Both the position numbers and the translations under genes were made by a program. Source: Malaya genurostris (taxonomy: Eukaryota > Arthropoda > Insecta > Diptera > Culicidae). From it: a stretch of DNA of 64,000 bases. Each line of letters begins with the position of its first letter. Within the stretch, counting starts at the first letter, position 1. The notes below the pieces were generated by a model. That model searched no databases, had not been told where the DNA came from, and was given only the letters and a program-made list of their open reading frames with translations. Shown here one piece after another: positions 22,855 to 33,069 of the stretch. The stretch lies in the NCBI RefSeq assembly GCF_030247185.1, contig NC_080572.1:117915928-117979927 (forward strand), written 5' to 3'.

Positions 22855-23200
22855 TTCTGCCATATTCTGGTTTACATATGGCATATTCGAACGACTATGT
22901 TGCCAAAAACGAACCGTGCTAAAATCGGTCCGAGGCAAAATATCATGCTGTACACAGTCTTTTGGGTACTTAGAAACAAATGTATGTAACAGTATAAAAA
23001 ATCGTGTTTTATGTTGCTCCCCAGCATTTCTTTGCCAGACAGCGCTCAAAACTTCTACTGCTGGAATAGGGGAAAAAGTCGCTTACACAAAAATTTCGAT
23101 ATCTCCGTTAAAAATAGACGGATTTTGACAATCTATGGCTTGTTGGATAGGTGTTATCGTGCGGAATCTAAGTCTGAAAATATATACTGACATAAAACTT
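22855..23200 (+). repeat. Dispersed repeat F, copy 1
   Basis: A non-coding block matched by the reverse complement of 46640-46965. Shared landmarks are gttgccaaaaacgaaccgtg (22900-22919), ctactgctggaatagggg (23056-23073), and tcgatatctccgttaaaa. The two copies are clearly diverged and 24 kb apart. Family unknown. Confidence 0.7.
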
Positions 23201-23289
23201 CGCATAACTCAAAAAATAAACAACCGATCTCAAAACCATTCTATAGCGTTTTGGGTGACGGGGAGACCTTTCATTTGAGACTAGTTTGA

Positions 23290-23480
23290 TCAAAATCGGT
23301 CCAGCCATCTCTCAGATCTCGACCTCTTAGTTGACAACACACATACGGATACACACACACACACACACACAGACATTTGCTGAGTTCGTCGAGCTGAATC
23401 AATTGGTACATGACATTCGGCCCTCCGGGCCTCGGAAATTTTTTCTAAAGTTTGAGCGAATTCTATACCTATTTTTTTTA
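23290..23480 (-). repeat. (TG)n-containing dispersed repeat, copy b
   Basis: Inverted relative to copy a: (AC)n at 23347-23372, then ctgagttcgtcgagctgaat and gacattcggccctccgggcc. Microsatellite and flanking order match copy a. Confidence 0.75.
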
Positions 23481-23982
23481 TTTATAAAAAAAGGTAAAAA
23501 AAATTTAAGAAATTCAATGGAATGGTTTTAAATGGCCGCATGAATCGCCATCCTGCTCGTTTTACCCCAAATGCACTGCTGGGCAGAGTTTTCTGTAGTA
23601 TTTGTAGGCAGGGTTTCCTGTAGTATTTGTTCTGTAACTTGAAAAGAAATCGAGTGCGGTCTACTGGAATAGCTTGATTTTATGTAAAAATGTCTGGAGA
23701 ATCGAATGGAAGAGTGTACACTGTCCGCACGAAACGTTTTCAGAAGTTTTGTGAAGGACCATAAAACCATTTATTTGAACCTAAGTTTTTTTCATATTCT
23801 TTTTTATTTTTAGTACGCATATTTTCATATTTTCATTTGGGCCATCTAGAGGCTTGATCGAAACAAAAATATACACGGTTCAAAACTATTCACGCCTTTT
23901 CTGTGAGACCCGGGACTTTTCATTCCATGTAGTACCCCATAACTTCGAAACCGGAAGTCAGGTCCGTAATCCCAGCTTCTTT
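23481..23982. other. No gene seen; small tandem duplication
   Basis: At 23583-23632 a ~26-bp unit ending ctgtagtatttgt is repeated once with substitutions. ttttaccccaaatgc at 23560 echoes the palindrome at 2 kb. No supported coding frame. Confidence 0.5.
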
Positions 23983-24174
23983 TTATAAATAGCTTCGTGC
24001 AAATGACGCATTACACTCAAATAGTATTCTTTGTTGACAGTTTTGACCGGTCACAAGGAGTTCGGAGTGCACCACATCTCGATAATCAACTGTCAACATG
24101 ACCTTGATTTGGGTGTGGTTCGTTGTCAATGCGTTCTCGACCCTCTTTGCATAACTTGTACCACTCAAAAACAC
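23983..24174 (-). pseudogene. mariner transposase relic, central part
   Basis: The minus-strand frame contains IKVMLTVDYRDVVHSELL, which corresponds to the conserved region between the first and second catalytic Asp of mariner transposases. The flanks are frameshifted and no terminal repeats remain. It is a short fossil, related in type to the relic at 45230-45900. Confidence 0.65.
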
Positions 24175-26224
24175 TTGCTGTAATGTAAATGTAATTTGTA
24201 ATACATATCATGCTGTATTTTTACCGTACTCACTGATTATCTACATTTACCGTACAATTAAAAAATCATTTTGAAAAATTCCTTGAACCAACGTGTGATC
24301 AATTGATCGGTCTATTAAAATTTGTATAATTTCTGTGAAACATAATGATTTTTTCTTCTATTTACCGAAAGGTTTCCTCAAAAAGATTACCAAAAAGCAT
24401 AATTAAATCAAATTGTACCAGACTAAATTTAATGAGTTGAATAAAATATCGTTTTCACTTGAAGAAAACCGAAACTAACCTAGCTCCAACCTGAAGTTGA
24501 ATCAGAACAAATTGGCTCAAATGGTACGTTCCTCTTGTTGTTTGGAAAATTGTGCCATGCTGGGCTATGCTACAAGCGAAAACGCAATAAAACTGTTAGG
24601 ATGAAAAACACAGCCCATGTTTTGACACAAAAATTGATAATTGAGATAATTTGCAGACTCCACCAAAAATGATTATTGGTACACTTGTTCTTCATGCTCA
24701 ATGATGCACTTGATACTAACCTTCCAAATGTACAAAGTTAATAAGTAATTTGTACGTTTGAGAATACTATTATGTTACACTCTTTAAGATTAACTTTTTA
24801 ATCGAGGCATTTATTGACTCTTCAGTCTGCATTCTATGTTTCTGAGAAACAATGTCATTGCCAAATTTTGGTGTAGAATATATTGACAAGAAATAGCAGT
24901 GTGACGAAGTGACGAAACGTGCGTCAAACTTGATTCTATCTTATTTTGAGCTAGCTGGGCAACTTACCGTATATTATGATCATGCTTCACTAGGACCAGT
25001 TATTTGCACCGATGGTGGCAGTTATTATTATTTAGTGATTCCAAATAAAGTGTTTACTTTGACGTGCTTATGATAACGACTGAAATAACTTCTCGAAACA
25101 ATGAGGTTAAAATTAGGAAGCAAAATACATCTACCATTAGGACTAATGGCCGAACAATCGAATTCCGATGTGGGAATCTTGGAAAAACCATCAACCTTAT
25201 AGGGTACAGTCAAAACGGTTCACGGTTGGTGGGTCGAACATGAAATTCAAACTACGATGTGGTGGAGTCTATTGTAAGTATTACACTGAATAATGGCCGG
25301 TTTAGTCCAGCCCAGCTCTGTAACGCCAGTCAAGGTGAATAAAAATGACTATACTTAACCATGTTTCGCACACCGAACGACTCCGGGGTTAGCCATAGGG
25401 TGGTACCGTTGCAAGTTATATTGGAAAAAAAATAAACAGCATTTTAATTGCATGTCTTGCAATTTGTTGCCAGCAATCATCGTATTTAATACAAATAGTG
25501 CATATATTCACTGTCCGTATTGAGATATAAATATATTTCCACATTAGTTCTCGCATTGGAAAGATTATAGCCTATTATTAACACTTGGCGCAACGGCGGA
25601 AACCCCTCGACCATTCGACCAATGCTGTATGTACCGGCTTCATCTATTTCAATTTCATTCTTGGAACCGACATACATATTTGGTCTCCCCTCTGACTGCA
25701 AGCTGACGGTCGGTACAGGAAAGCAATCCTACAAGGGTCGATACGATATTCACCCTTACTTTCTTCATTCACGCTGCTTCAAGTGATGCCGCCGTACAGC
25801 ATCAATTTCATCCCAAAATAAGACAACGTTCTAACAAAATGAGAAGAAGAAAAATCGATAACGCACGTCACTCACTGCTGAACAGCGAAAGAGAAGATAA
25901 TGACGGAAATAGACTTTCCCTGATTGCACCAGCTTCGTGGGGGAGAGTACTTTCACCTTCCGTGTTTTATTACGTCATAAATTTAAGCTCTGACGAAGTC
26001 GGTGTAGATTTTCTGGACAGATTTATACTGCAATTTGTCAGGATGGGGTCAATAGCTTTTGCGCGTTTGATTACTTCCTTCCGATTTCAGAACAAGTCTG
26101 TTTGATCCGGAAATTGTGATCTGAATTGATTCCTTCAATTTACCTTGAAATAAATTGATTTTTGATGATCTACTGGATTATCAAATTCGATAATGTATGT
26201 GATGCTCATGGAGTTTGATTACAA
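24175..26224. other. No confident gene
   Basis: 24497-24562 is similar to 13195-13262 (shared gg-rich repeat remnant). Frames at 25486-25701 (-, 71 aa) and 25839-26105 (+, 88 aa, starts MRRRKIDNARHSLL) lie in a less AT-rich patch but show no motif, signal peptide or splice context, so I leave them unassigned. Confidence 0.45.
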
Positions 26225-26358
26225 AAGAGACGATCTTCGTGGAGACTGATAGCACCTATTATGTTGCTTCGGACATGACCAGCATAACATAGGAGCCGTG
26301 TGGATATCGGGACTCGAACATACGACGACTGGCTTGTAAAACCAGCGCCACAAATGCA
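26225..26358 (-). mobile_element. tRNA-Val-derived SINE, copy 2
   Basis: The minus strand gives gcgctggttttacaagccag, then tcgtcgtatgttcgagtccc, the same anticodon stem-loop and B box as copy 1. The body downstream is diverged (ggatcg-like tail lost). Pseudogene-like SINE copy, not a tRNA gene. Confidence 0.7.
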
Positions 26359-26489
26359 GGAGTTTGTCTTTTCCCACTACTTCCAATGTTTTAAATATTT
26401 ATTCGTAATTTTTTTTCTTAATTTTCTACCAGATATACCGACCGAGTAAGCGTTAAGATACGAATGTGTCGATAATGAACGTGTGTTGT

Positions 26490-26720
26490 AAACGAGCCTT
26501 AATTTTTGCCTTTTTCTATGGAAAGGTATTAGAATTGCTGGAAAACCGACTATCGAACGGAGCTTCGGTGACCCATAATGTTATATACCAATCGACTGAG
26601 CTCGACGAGATCGGAAAATATCTGTGTGTGTATGTGTGTGTGTATGTATGTATGTGCACCTTTTAACGAGTTTTTTAACGCGCAATTTTCTCAGAGATGG
26701 CTTACCCGATTTCAACAAGC
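26490..26720 (+). repeat. (TG)n-containing dispersed repeat, copy c
   Basis: tttttgcctttttctatgga, cgactgagctcgacgagatcgg, then (TG)n at 26621-26657, and ttttctcagagatggc, in the same order as copy a. Confidence 0.75.
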
Positions 26721-26889
26721 TTAGGCTCGTTTGAAAGCTAGTAATGGGCCATTGATCAAGTTCGAAGATTAAATTACTGCGACTTCAGGTTCCGGAGATA
26801 TGATGGGATAAGTGACGTAACCGACAAAACACGTTCTTTTTTATCGCTCGAATATATATAAAGGAGACAATATTTTGGGATCACCTTGA

Positions 26890-27260
26890 ATTTCGTAAAG
26901 CAGCAGTGCTCAAAAGTTTAAGTACCCCCAGCCAGGCGGTTAAGGTTTGAAAATTTTTTATTTTGATAAATCACCATAGGGAGGAGTGATGTGAAAAATG
27001 AAGATTTCCGAAATCGAAATTTTTTTTTTGATGCCAAAGGTCATAAAATTGCATGAAACGTCGAGATTTAGTGTCATTTAAAAAAAGTCCCAGAAAATCG
27101 ATTTTTTCACAAAAAAATATTTTCGCGATGACACCGAATCTCGACGTTTCATGCAATTCTAAGATTTTTGGCTTAAAATTTTTTTTTTCCTATTCCGGAA
27201 ATTTCATGTACCCTTTCTATGGTGATTTTTCAAGATCTATGAATGATCTACTTTTGTGAT
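26890..27260. repeat. Hairpin MITE-like element
   Basis: Arms of about 105 bp (26965-27070 and 27128-27230) are imperfectly complementary. Outer tips are aaatcaccatag and ctatggtgattt; inner blocks are gcatgaaacgtcgagattta and aatctcgacgtttcatgcaa. A tcaaaagtttaagtac stretch upstream (26910) resembles a Tc1-type end. Two opposing frames of 61-68 residues mirror each other and are artefacts of the palindrome. Confidence 0.75.
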
Positions 27261-27419
27261 CTACTCAAATTGATCTAAATTAATTGGTGTTAAAAATGAG
27301 CCCAAATTAGATTCAGAAATTATGATTAATTGAAGTCGGTGTGAATAAAATTTAAATTCAAAACGGCTATATGGAACATAAATGAATGCAGAATATTTAG
27401 AACGGGGTGCAGTTAAGCA

Positions 27420-27860
27420 ACAGAGCAATCACACACATAACATCAAACACCTGTACACATGTCGTTATATAAATCTATTTGTAATATGTCAGGCGTTGAT
27501 ATGATTTATTGTAATTACAGAAAGAGGTTAAGTGTTTTCTATGTTTGTTTGTCCCCTGTGTGTAGGTAGTAACTTAAAAAGCCAGGAAGACATATCTCCT
27601 TGGTCTCTGTTTAGTAAAGAAGTGGAGTTATGTTTGAAAATCTCTAAACTTTCTGCTGTATCTATGATAATTTCCATGGGTTAGAAATTTGTCTTTTTAT
27701 GTCATTGGTAGTGAATTCATAGTTTTCGGAAAAGACTGCTCTGCTACTTTTGAGTTGAAATTGAAACGGATACCTAATGTTCTCTTTGTTTGTCCAATGT
27801 ATAATATATCACAATGAGAACATGAAATTTTATATACCCCAGATTTTTTAAATTTATCAG
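27420..27860 (-). pseudogene. Penelope-like element relic: GIY-YIG endonuclease and C-terminus
   Basis: The minus strand encodes KSGVYKISCSHCDILYIGQT (near 27820-27765), the GVY...YIG signature of the GIY-YIG nuclease that distinguishes Penelope-like retroelements (PLEs). Further on, in another frame, DQGDMSSWLFKLLPTHRG corresponds to the PLE C-terminus and ends at a stop near 27530. Several stops and shifts lie between. No RT domain is present. The relic is bounded by a 38-bp inverted repeat. It is a different copy from the nested PLE at 29925-39393. Confidence 0.75.
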
Positions 27861-27898
27861 CAGGGGACAAACAAACATAGAAAACACTTAACCTCTTT
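27521..27898. repeat. 38-bp perfect inverted repeat bounding the PLE relic
   Basis: 27521-27558 is exactly complementary to 27861-27898 (begins caggggacaaacaaacatag). The sequence is the PLE C-terminal/3' UTR junction, so a second, plus-oriented PLE tail abuts the minus-oriented fragment. Inverted partial copies are common in PLE insertions. Confidence 0.9.
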
Positions 27899-28010
27899 GT
27901 AACCTAAATAATTTTTCAAGGCATTTCTATCTGTTAAGAATCTTTCTACCTACGTTTCAAATAAATGGAACAACATTGCAGCATTCTTTTATTTTACTTA
28001 GAAACCTGAT

Positions 28011-28054
28011 ACACTGATGATGAATACAAGTAGTATCTGAAATACGTATCTGTG
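28011..28054 (+). ncRNA. Candidate minimal hammerhead ribozyme in a PLE tail
   Basis: CTGATGA (28014-28020) is followed by one base and a stem II GAATAC/GTATCT (one mismatch) closed by loop AAGTA. Next come GAAA (28039-28042), a tiny stem III TACGTA and the triplet ATC ending at 28050. ACA just before CTGATGA pairs with TGT just after the triplet, giving a short stem I. Minimal hammerheads with this layout are known from Penelope-like elements. Stem II decay may have abolished activity. Confidence 0.55.
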
Positions 28055-28194
28055 ATGTACGTCTATTATACATGTTTTAAAAGTGTTGTGAGAAACATAC
28101 TGAATGTGTATAGTGACGTAATATACCTATAGTAGAATTCAATGGTGTAAACATTTTTTATTCTACCATAAATATTCTACTAAACACTCAGACC
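28055..28194. other. No gene seen
   Basis: Short AT-rich spacer between the PLE tail and a mariner relic. Confidence 0.5.
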
Positions 28195-28565
28195 CTGTTA
28201 ATTCGTGCTCTTACAAGTCATGTGCCATGACTTGGATCAAATGGCAATCGGATGTACCTGTCTGGTAAATATGGCGGGTTGAGCAAAACTTCTGATTTCA
28301 GTGTTTATGAATAAGCTTTACAACTTTCGAAACATTGGGTCTTGCATTGTCATGAAACAAAATTACTTTGACGTGGCGATCTTCATATTGCTCTAGTTCA
28401 AGTGTCATCACCAGTGATGGTATCACCTGGCTTAAGCAGCTGATAATAAACAGCGCCAAATTTATCCCACCACATGCACTCTTTCGGTAGTACGAGACAT
28501 TCCTTGCCTTCCATGTCAAAATTTCCTTATTTGAACCACGTGAACCACTTTCTGCAAGTTTGCTC
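28195..28565 (-). pseudogene. mariner transposase relic with second and third catalytic Asp regions
   Basis: On the minus strand CMWWDKFGAVYYQLLKPGDT (shifted frame, near 28490-28430) leads into HVKVILFHDNARPNVSKVVK with the second catalytic Asp. After an in-frame stop, YQTGTSDCHL carries the third Asp, about 34 residues from the second, as in DD34D mariners. At least one frameshift and one stop. No terminal repeats seen. This differs from the relic at 45230, which resembles another mariner subfamily. Confidence 0.75.
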
Positions 28566-28934
28566 AGCGTCATTTTTTTTTCGTCATTTTTCTTTTTACA
28601 TAGTTTAATAAGATACTTTAATAGCTTTTTTGACAAAAACCAACTCTAAATAGGTTATAAAATCAACAACAAAGTGTATTAAATTTCAGCTTATTTTATA
28701 ATTTAAAGAAGTTATTCGTTTGGTTCAAATAATATGATATTTAAAAAAATAAGAGGAATATGTTTTATTAAACTCAAATTGTTGTGACTATATTAGTATT
28801 AGATTAGGATAAGAACTCTATGTAAAACTTATGTAAATTGCCTTACGAAATAAACGTATTCATGGAAAAAAGATACTTTAGCATAATAATAATCCTCTAT
28901 TGTTAAAATAAATTCGTTTAAGACGTCATTTTAG
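28566..28934. other. No gene seen; AT-rich
   Basis: Nothing recognisable on either strand. Confidence 0.5.
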
Positions 28935-29160
28935 ACATTACACTTCGGTGTAATAGTAAAAAGTGTTTTGCAAAAAAGCACTAAATTAACGTCTGCCTAG
29001 CGGTTTATGTTGAGCCGCCAGGTTAGCCAATGTTTTTGTTATGTCGTTTTCGCTTGATGCCAAACCTAAACCAGTTTTCACTCTAACTGCTGTCAAACCG
29101 TTTGTTTGAAGCCAGTTTCGAACCTGGTTCAAACGTTGTTGAACTGAAAATCGAGTCAGT
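28935..29160. repeat. Dispersed repeat related to 6235-6400
   Basis: aaaaagtgttttgc, acgtctgcctagcggttt and a later gaacctggttcaaacg block match the order seen on the minus strand of 6235-6400. The hammerhead-like core of that copy is not retained here. Confidence 0.55.
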
Positions 29161-29589
29161 TACATTACCTTGAAATCAAATATCAAAAGTCATTTTCTGA
29201 TCCTCAATATTCGACAGTAGAGCAAAGAATTATTCAATCGGACATAAAATCAGTAATAGATATTGGTTTTTCCAAAGGATTCCCTCAAAATTAAATTTTT
29301 TCCCTATACATAAGTTTTTCTTCGCCGTGGCATCCACAATACACAGTAATTTAAACCTAATACATTTCGAATATCATATCAGTATGTTGGTATTCATTAG
29401 TTAATCTAAACACTGTTTTTATCAAGCGATTTGCTATTTTAAATTACATTAAATAAAATACATTTATTTTGTACATGATCTTATAATTATTTCAGGTTTG
29501 TTTGTATCAGTTCATCATTTTTATTGAATGTAAGATAGCTGGCTATTGGTTGAACTCATGAAAGAGAAACATAAAATAAAATTTAAATT
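29161..29589. other. No gene seen; may include the 3' UTR of LINE-B
   Basis: AT-rich. On the minus strand it follows directly after the LINE-B stop region, so part of it could be that element's 3' UTR, with an aataaatg near 29458. Confidence 0.4.
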
Positions 29590-29924
29590 GGATCTTCAAT
29601 GGACTTAATAAAATGATAAAGAAGTTTCATGTATGGAAGGTCGCGACAAGCAAGAATGTCGCGAACTGGGACATTGGATAGTCTACCTTGGGTACGCAAG
29701 GATTAGTTATTAGTTGAGATCTGACATCACAATACTCCACGCATGATCAACCTTCCAAACGACATGATTAACCTTCGCCACAAGCACAATGATTAGTTTC
29801 GGAAAGTCCAATTCGAAGGAGATGTGCATCTAAAGTGTAGTGATTGGACATGAGTCAGGACATCATACAAATGAAGTCCCTACTCACATCCAGTCCCCTG
29901 AACCATGCCTTTGTCGATATTTTA
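29590..29924 (-). pseudogene. LINE-B, 3' portion (continues from 39394-40672)
   Basis: The minus strand from 29924 reads ISTKAWFRGLDVSRDFIC and ends in VPVRDILACRDLPYMKLLYHF. These align with residues 1115-1136 and 1198-1221 of the intact LINE-D ORF2. A Cys-rich CACGEG-like patch lies between, in a disrupted frame. It starts at the codon where the 39394-40672 fragment stops, so the two are halves of one LINE copy split by the PLE. The 9-bp TSD gatatttta occupies 29916-29924. Inactive. Confidence 0.85.
29916..29924. repeat. Target-site duplication of the PLE insertion (left)
   Basis: gatatttta, repeated at 39394-39402 at the other side of the PLE. Joining the host LINE at this site restores continuity of the PKIS/STKAW coding boundary. 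Confidence 0.85.
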
Positions 29925-30171
29925 AAATACACACGAAAACAGTTTCATACGCCAATTGAACAATCGGAACCGAAAAATAGATAAAAAATATCGCAAAATA
30001 ATAGCATTATCTATACACGAAAATAACACACAACCATCCATAAATGAGAAAGCAATTCTAAACACAACGACAGTACAACTTCCAAAAGACAGCATGACAC
30101 TACTAAGCCTTGGACCAAAATATGCATTACCTATATGCTCAGTATCCCGAATTCCCGTGTACCACCTCATC
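29925..30171 (+). mobile_element. Penelope-like element, segment 1 (N-terminal coding)
   Basis: The frame open from 29926 encodes QLPKDSMTLLSLGPKYALP, matching the conserved 'LS-LGPKF' block at the start of PLE polymerases, and ends VYHLI where LINE-C intervenes. The next codons of the protein (ADAESILHTISD) resume at 30895. No initiator ATG is present and TAA precedes the frame, so the PLE was probably 5' truncated on insertion. Confidence 0.8.
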
Positions 30172-30891
30172 TATTTATTTTATTTATTTATTTATTTCGT
30201 CAAGCAAATGTAGACTACATATAAATTGTTTACAATGTTCACTTACATACTACGCATTATTTCTACGACAAAGCTGAGATTTGATTTGATTTTTTGACAT
30301 GGTAAGGTCAAGATGTTCGCAGTATTGATTGTAATGGCGCATTATTCGATTGACTGGACTGTATTTTGCATAATTTGTTCTAGTGTTTCTTTCTAAAAAT
30401 AATTTCCTGGTTCGTAATTGACGGCTAGGTGTATAAAAATTTAGTTGCGATAATAAAGAAGGTGATTGAATGCGTTGAGAAATAATGTCGATGATAAAAT
30501 AAAGCATTGCAAGGTCGCGGCGTTTTTTAAGTGTTTGTATATTGATGAGCATGCAGCGTGCTTCATATGATGGTAGAGGAAATGCTGTCCAGTTTAATTT
30601 ACGAAGTGCATATAAAAGAAATTGTTTTTGAATAGATTCGATGCGTTCTTCGTGAATAATATTATATGGATTCCATACTAGGCTGCAATATTCCAAAATA
30701 GGTCTGACATATGTAGTGTATAATAATTTTATTGTGTATGGGTCCTGAAAGTTATGACTGAAGCGTTTAATAAAGCCCAGCATGCTATTTGCTTTATTGA
30801 TTATGGTATTGTAGTGTTCCACAAAAGTGAGCTTGGAGTCCAAGATTACGCCTAAATCTCTTACAATTTTACATTTTTCTACAAGTACAAG
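30172..30891 (-). mobile_element. LINE-C, 5'-truncated Jockey-superfamily LINE inserted in the PLE
   Basis: The frame 30843-30250 (-, 197 aa) encodes the C-terminal third of a LINE ORF2: LGVILDSKLTFVEHY at the RT thumb, then TTYVRPILEYCSLVWNPY and ERIESIQKQFL, with no RNase H. It is unbroken to its stop. On the minus strand it ends in a (TAAA)n-type tail (30172-30197), typical of CR1/L2-like LINEs. The 5' truncation joins PLE sequence at 30891. Only ATC (30169-30171 and 30892-30894) could be a target duplication. Clade assignment beyond the Jockey superfamily is uncertain. Confidence 0.82.
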
Positions 30892-31690
30892 ATCGCTGAT
30901 GCTGAATCAATATTACACACAATTTCAGACAAAACCATACAAAATCAAAATAGGTGCAGAATATCCAATATTATTCAAAACTACCTGGTCGGTTTCGAAG
31001 GTTTATCGGGAAAAAATGAACCTCTTGCCCGTTTTTGTTCTACTGCATATACAACCACTAGGAAATTTCTCAATGAGCATCCTGAAATCTCGATACTTTC
31101 GTCGGATAAAGGAAACCGTTCAGTCATCATGTACACGAAAGACTATAAAGAGAAAATGTATGCATTAGTAGCAGACTCAAAAACTTATCAAGAGGTTAAA
31201 AGAGATCCAACATCGACCTTCCAAACAAAAAATAACCAGCTAGTTACAAGATTAGCGAATCTCAAACTGATTGATAACAAAACAGCAGGACAACTACGAA
31301 CTTATAATGCCATCTGTCCTAGAATATACGGCCAACCAAAAGCACACAAAAACAGTCTTCCGTTGAGACCGGTTGTACCAAATGTTATCAAACATACTAA
31401 AAGAAGCTACCTCCAGCAGATATGACATAAAAAACTCATTCGAATTTCGTAAAATGATTAACAGTGTAACATTACCGCCAAATTACATAATGATCTCTCT
31501 AGACGTGATTTCATTATTTACAAACATACCGATACAGCTCGTAAATAGAAACATCATCGAACGCTAGCCAGAAATAAGAGAGAAAACAAACTAAAACCTG
31601 GATTTATTTCTCGAAATTGTAAACTTCCTCATAGAATCCAGTTATTTTTGCTATAAAAACAAATTCTACCGTCAAAAGTTTGGCACTGCG

Positions 31691-32824
31691 ATGGGAAGCC
31701 CTCTTTCACCGATTTTAGCTGACATCGTACTGGACAACCTCATACACAAAACTGTAAAAACATTTAATTTCGAAATCCCCGTGCTAGGAAAATATGTTGA
31801 CGACCTTTTTCTTGCCGTACCAAGAGATAAAGCTCAATTTGTTCTCAAACAGTTCAATGAACAAGAAGCACATCTACAATTCACAATAGAAATAGAACAA
31901 AACAACAGATTACCATATCTCGACATGGCAATTATTCGTAAAGCAGACCAAACACTCAAAACCGAATGGTACTCTAAACCAATCTCATCAGGCCGTCTGC
32001 TAAATTTCTATTCGTTTCACCAGTTCAACAACAAAATTAACGTAGCCAAAAATTTCATCCACCGAGTATACGCTCTCTCAACCAAACTTTATTCGGAAAC
32101 ATTAAAAAGGACAATTTTCAATAACTTGCAAGAAAACAACTACCCCCGAACTTTCATCAACAGTCTGCTGCAACACCACTACGCTAAACATAAAAATAGC
32201 TCACACACAGCATACAACGGTTCACTTCATACATCACCATCAACAGCCTCATCATCAATAGCATCGTCATCAGCAGCACCATCGTTATCTGAAACTACCT
32301 ACCGATCCATAGCAAACATCAATGGACTAACATCACGTATCATCCGTGTTTTGAAGAAAGATTACAGTTCCGTAAGATGCGCCTGCAGGCAGATACATAC
32401 CGTAGGTTCACTCCATAGTAAAGTTAAAGATCCCGTACCTATAATGCAGCAACATAATGTTATATACAAAATACCATGTAACAACTGCGAAAGTTGCTAT
32501 ATCGGCATGACCAAAAATTCTCTAAAAGTCAGGCTAGCAGGGCATAAATCAAATGTAAACAAATTAGAACATATCATACAGGATCATACTCACACAGATA
32601 ATCAGATAACATCTCTTAGAGCACAAACTGCGCAAATAGAACATTGCATTGATCACGAACACAGATTCGCAATAGATAAGACCACAGTAGTAGATCGCAC
32701 TTTCCGTTCCTCAGCTCTCCCATATCTAGAAATGTGTCATATAACCAATACATCACATACTGTTAACAATCGTACAGACACAGATGGTCTTAGTGTGGTA
32801 TACGCAGAATTTGCATACAATTAG
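31691..32824 (+). pseudogene. PLE polymerase C-terminal 377 residues (RT palm, thumb, GIY-YIG)
   Basis: Longest intact part of the PLE protein. It begins at MGSPLSPILAD (RT motif 4/B), carries YVDD at residues 36-39, a zinc-free linker rich in Ser/Thr/Ala at residues ~165-195, and a conserved CRQIHTVGSLHSKVKDP block. The nuclease core then has two tyrosines (IYK...CYIG) around residues 258-276. Listed as pseudogene because the rest of the reading frame upstream is broken. Codon use does not differ visibly from neighbours. Confidence 0.85.
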
Positions 32825-33056
32825 GAATTGTTTCACAAGAAATATTTCCAAAATATCATAACCCTTTTTTACCGCTTAATAATCCAAGCAACGAAATATT
32901 TCATTATGTACCATAGATAGAAATCAGAGAGAGGAAAAAAAAATCCGCCAAAACAAAACATAGTGACCATAGCCAAAGTTTTTAATTTGTGTTTCTAGAC
33001 AAATTTTAATGAGTAATTTTATTGTAATTCTTGTAAGTAGCCCTGTTTGTACATTT

Positions 33057-33069
33057 CTTGTGGATATTT
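33057..33069. repeat. Target-site duplication of LINE-D (3' side)
   Basis: cttgtggatattt, repeated at 39081-39093. The trailing T's merge with the poly(A) tail (poly-T on this strand). Confidence 0.85.

Larger units (their letters stand above)
30892..33069 (+). mobile_element. Penelope-like element, segment 2 (RT and GIY-YIG nuclease, frame-disrupted)
   Basis: Codes on the plus strand for most of a PLE polymerase. Early part: ARFCSTAYTTTRKFLNEHPE and SDKGNRSVIMYTKDY. RT: CPRIYGQPKAHK, ISLDVISLFTNIP, MGSPLSPILADIV, and catalytic YVDDLF (31796-31813). A serine-rich linker (SSSIASSSAAPSLS) leads to the GIY-YIG nuclease NVIYKIPCNNCESCYIGMTK (near 32457-32516). The last frame (31691-32824, 377 aa) is intact to its stop. 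Upstream there is a shift near 31420 and a stop near 31565, so the copy is inactive. PLEs prime reverse transcription at nicks made by the GIY-YIG domain. A 3' UTR follows up to the LINE-D insertion at 33069. Confidence 0.88.

Noticed and set aside
23347..23372. (AC)n as an independent microsatellite locus
   Set aside because: It is the embedded tract of the dispersed repeat copy b.
26971..27259. Mirror frames of 61 and 68 residues
   Set aside because: Produced by the hairpin arms on opposite strands.
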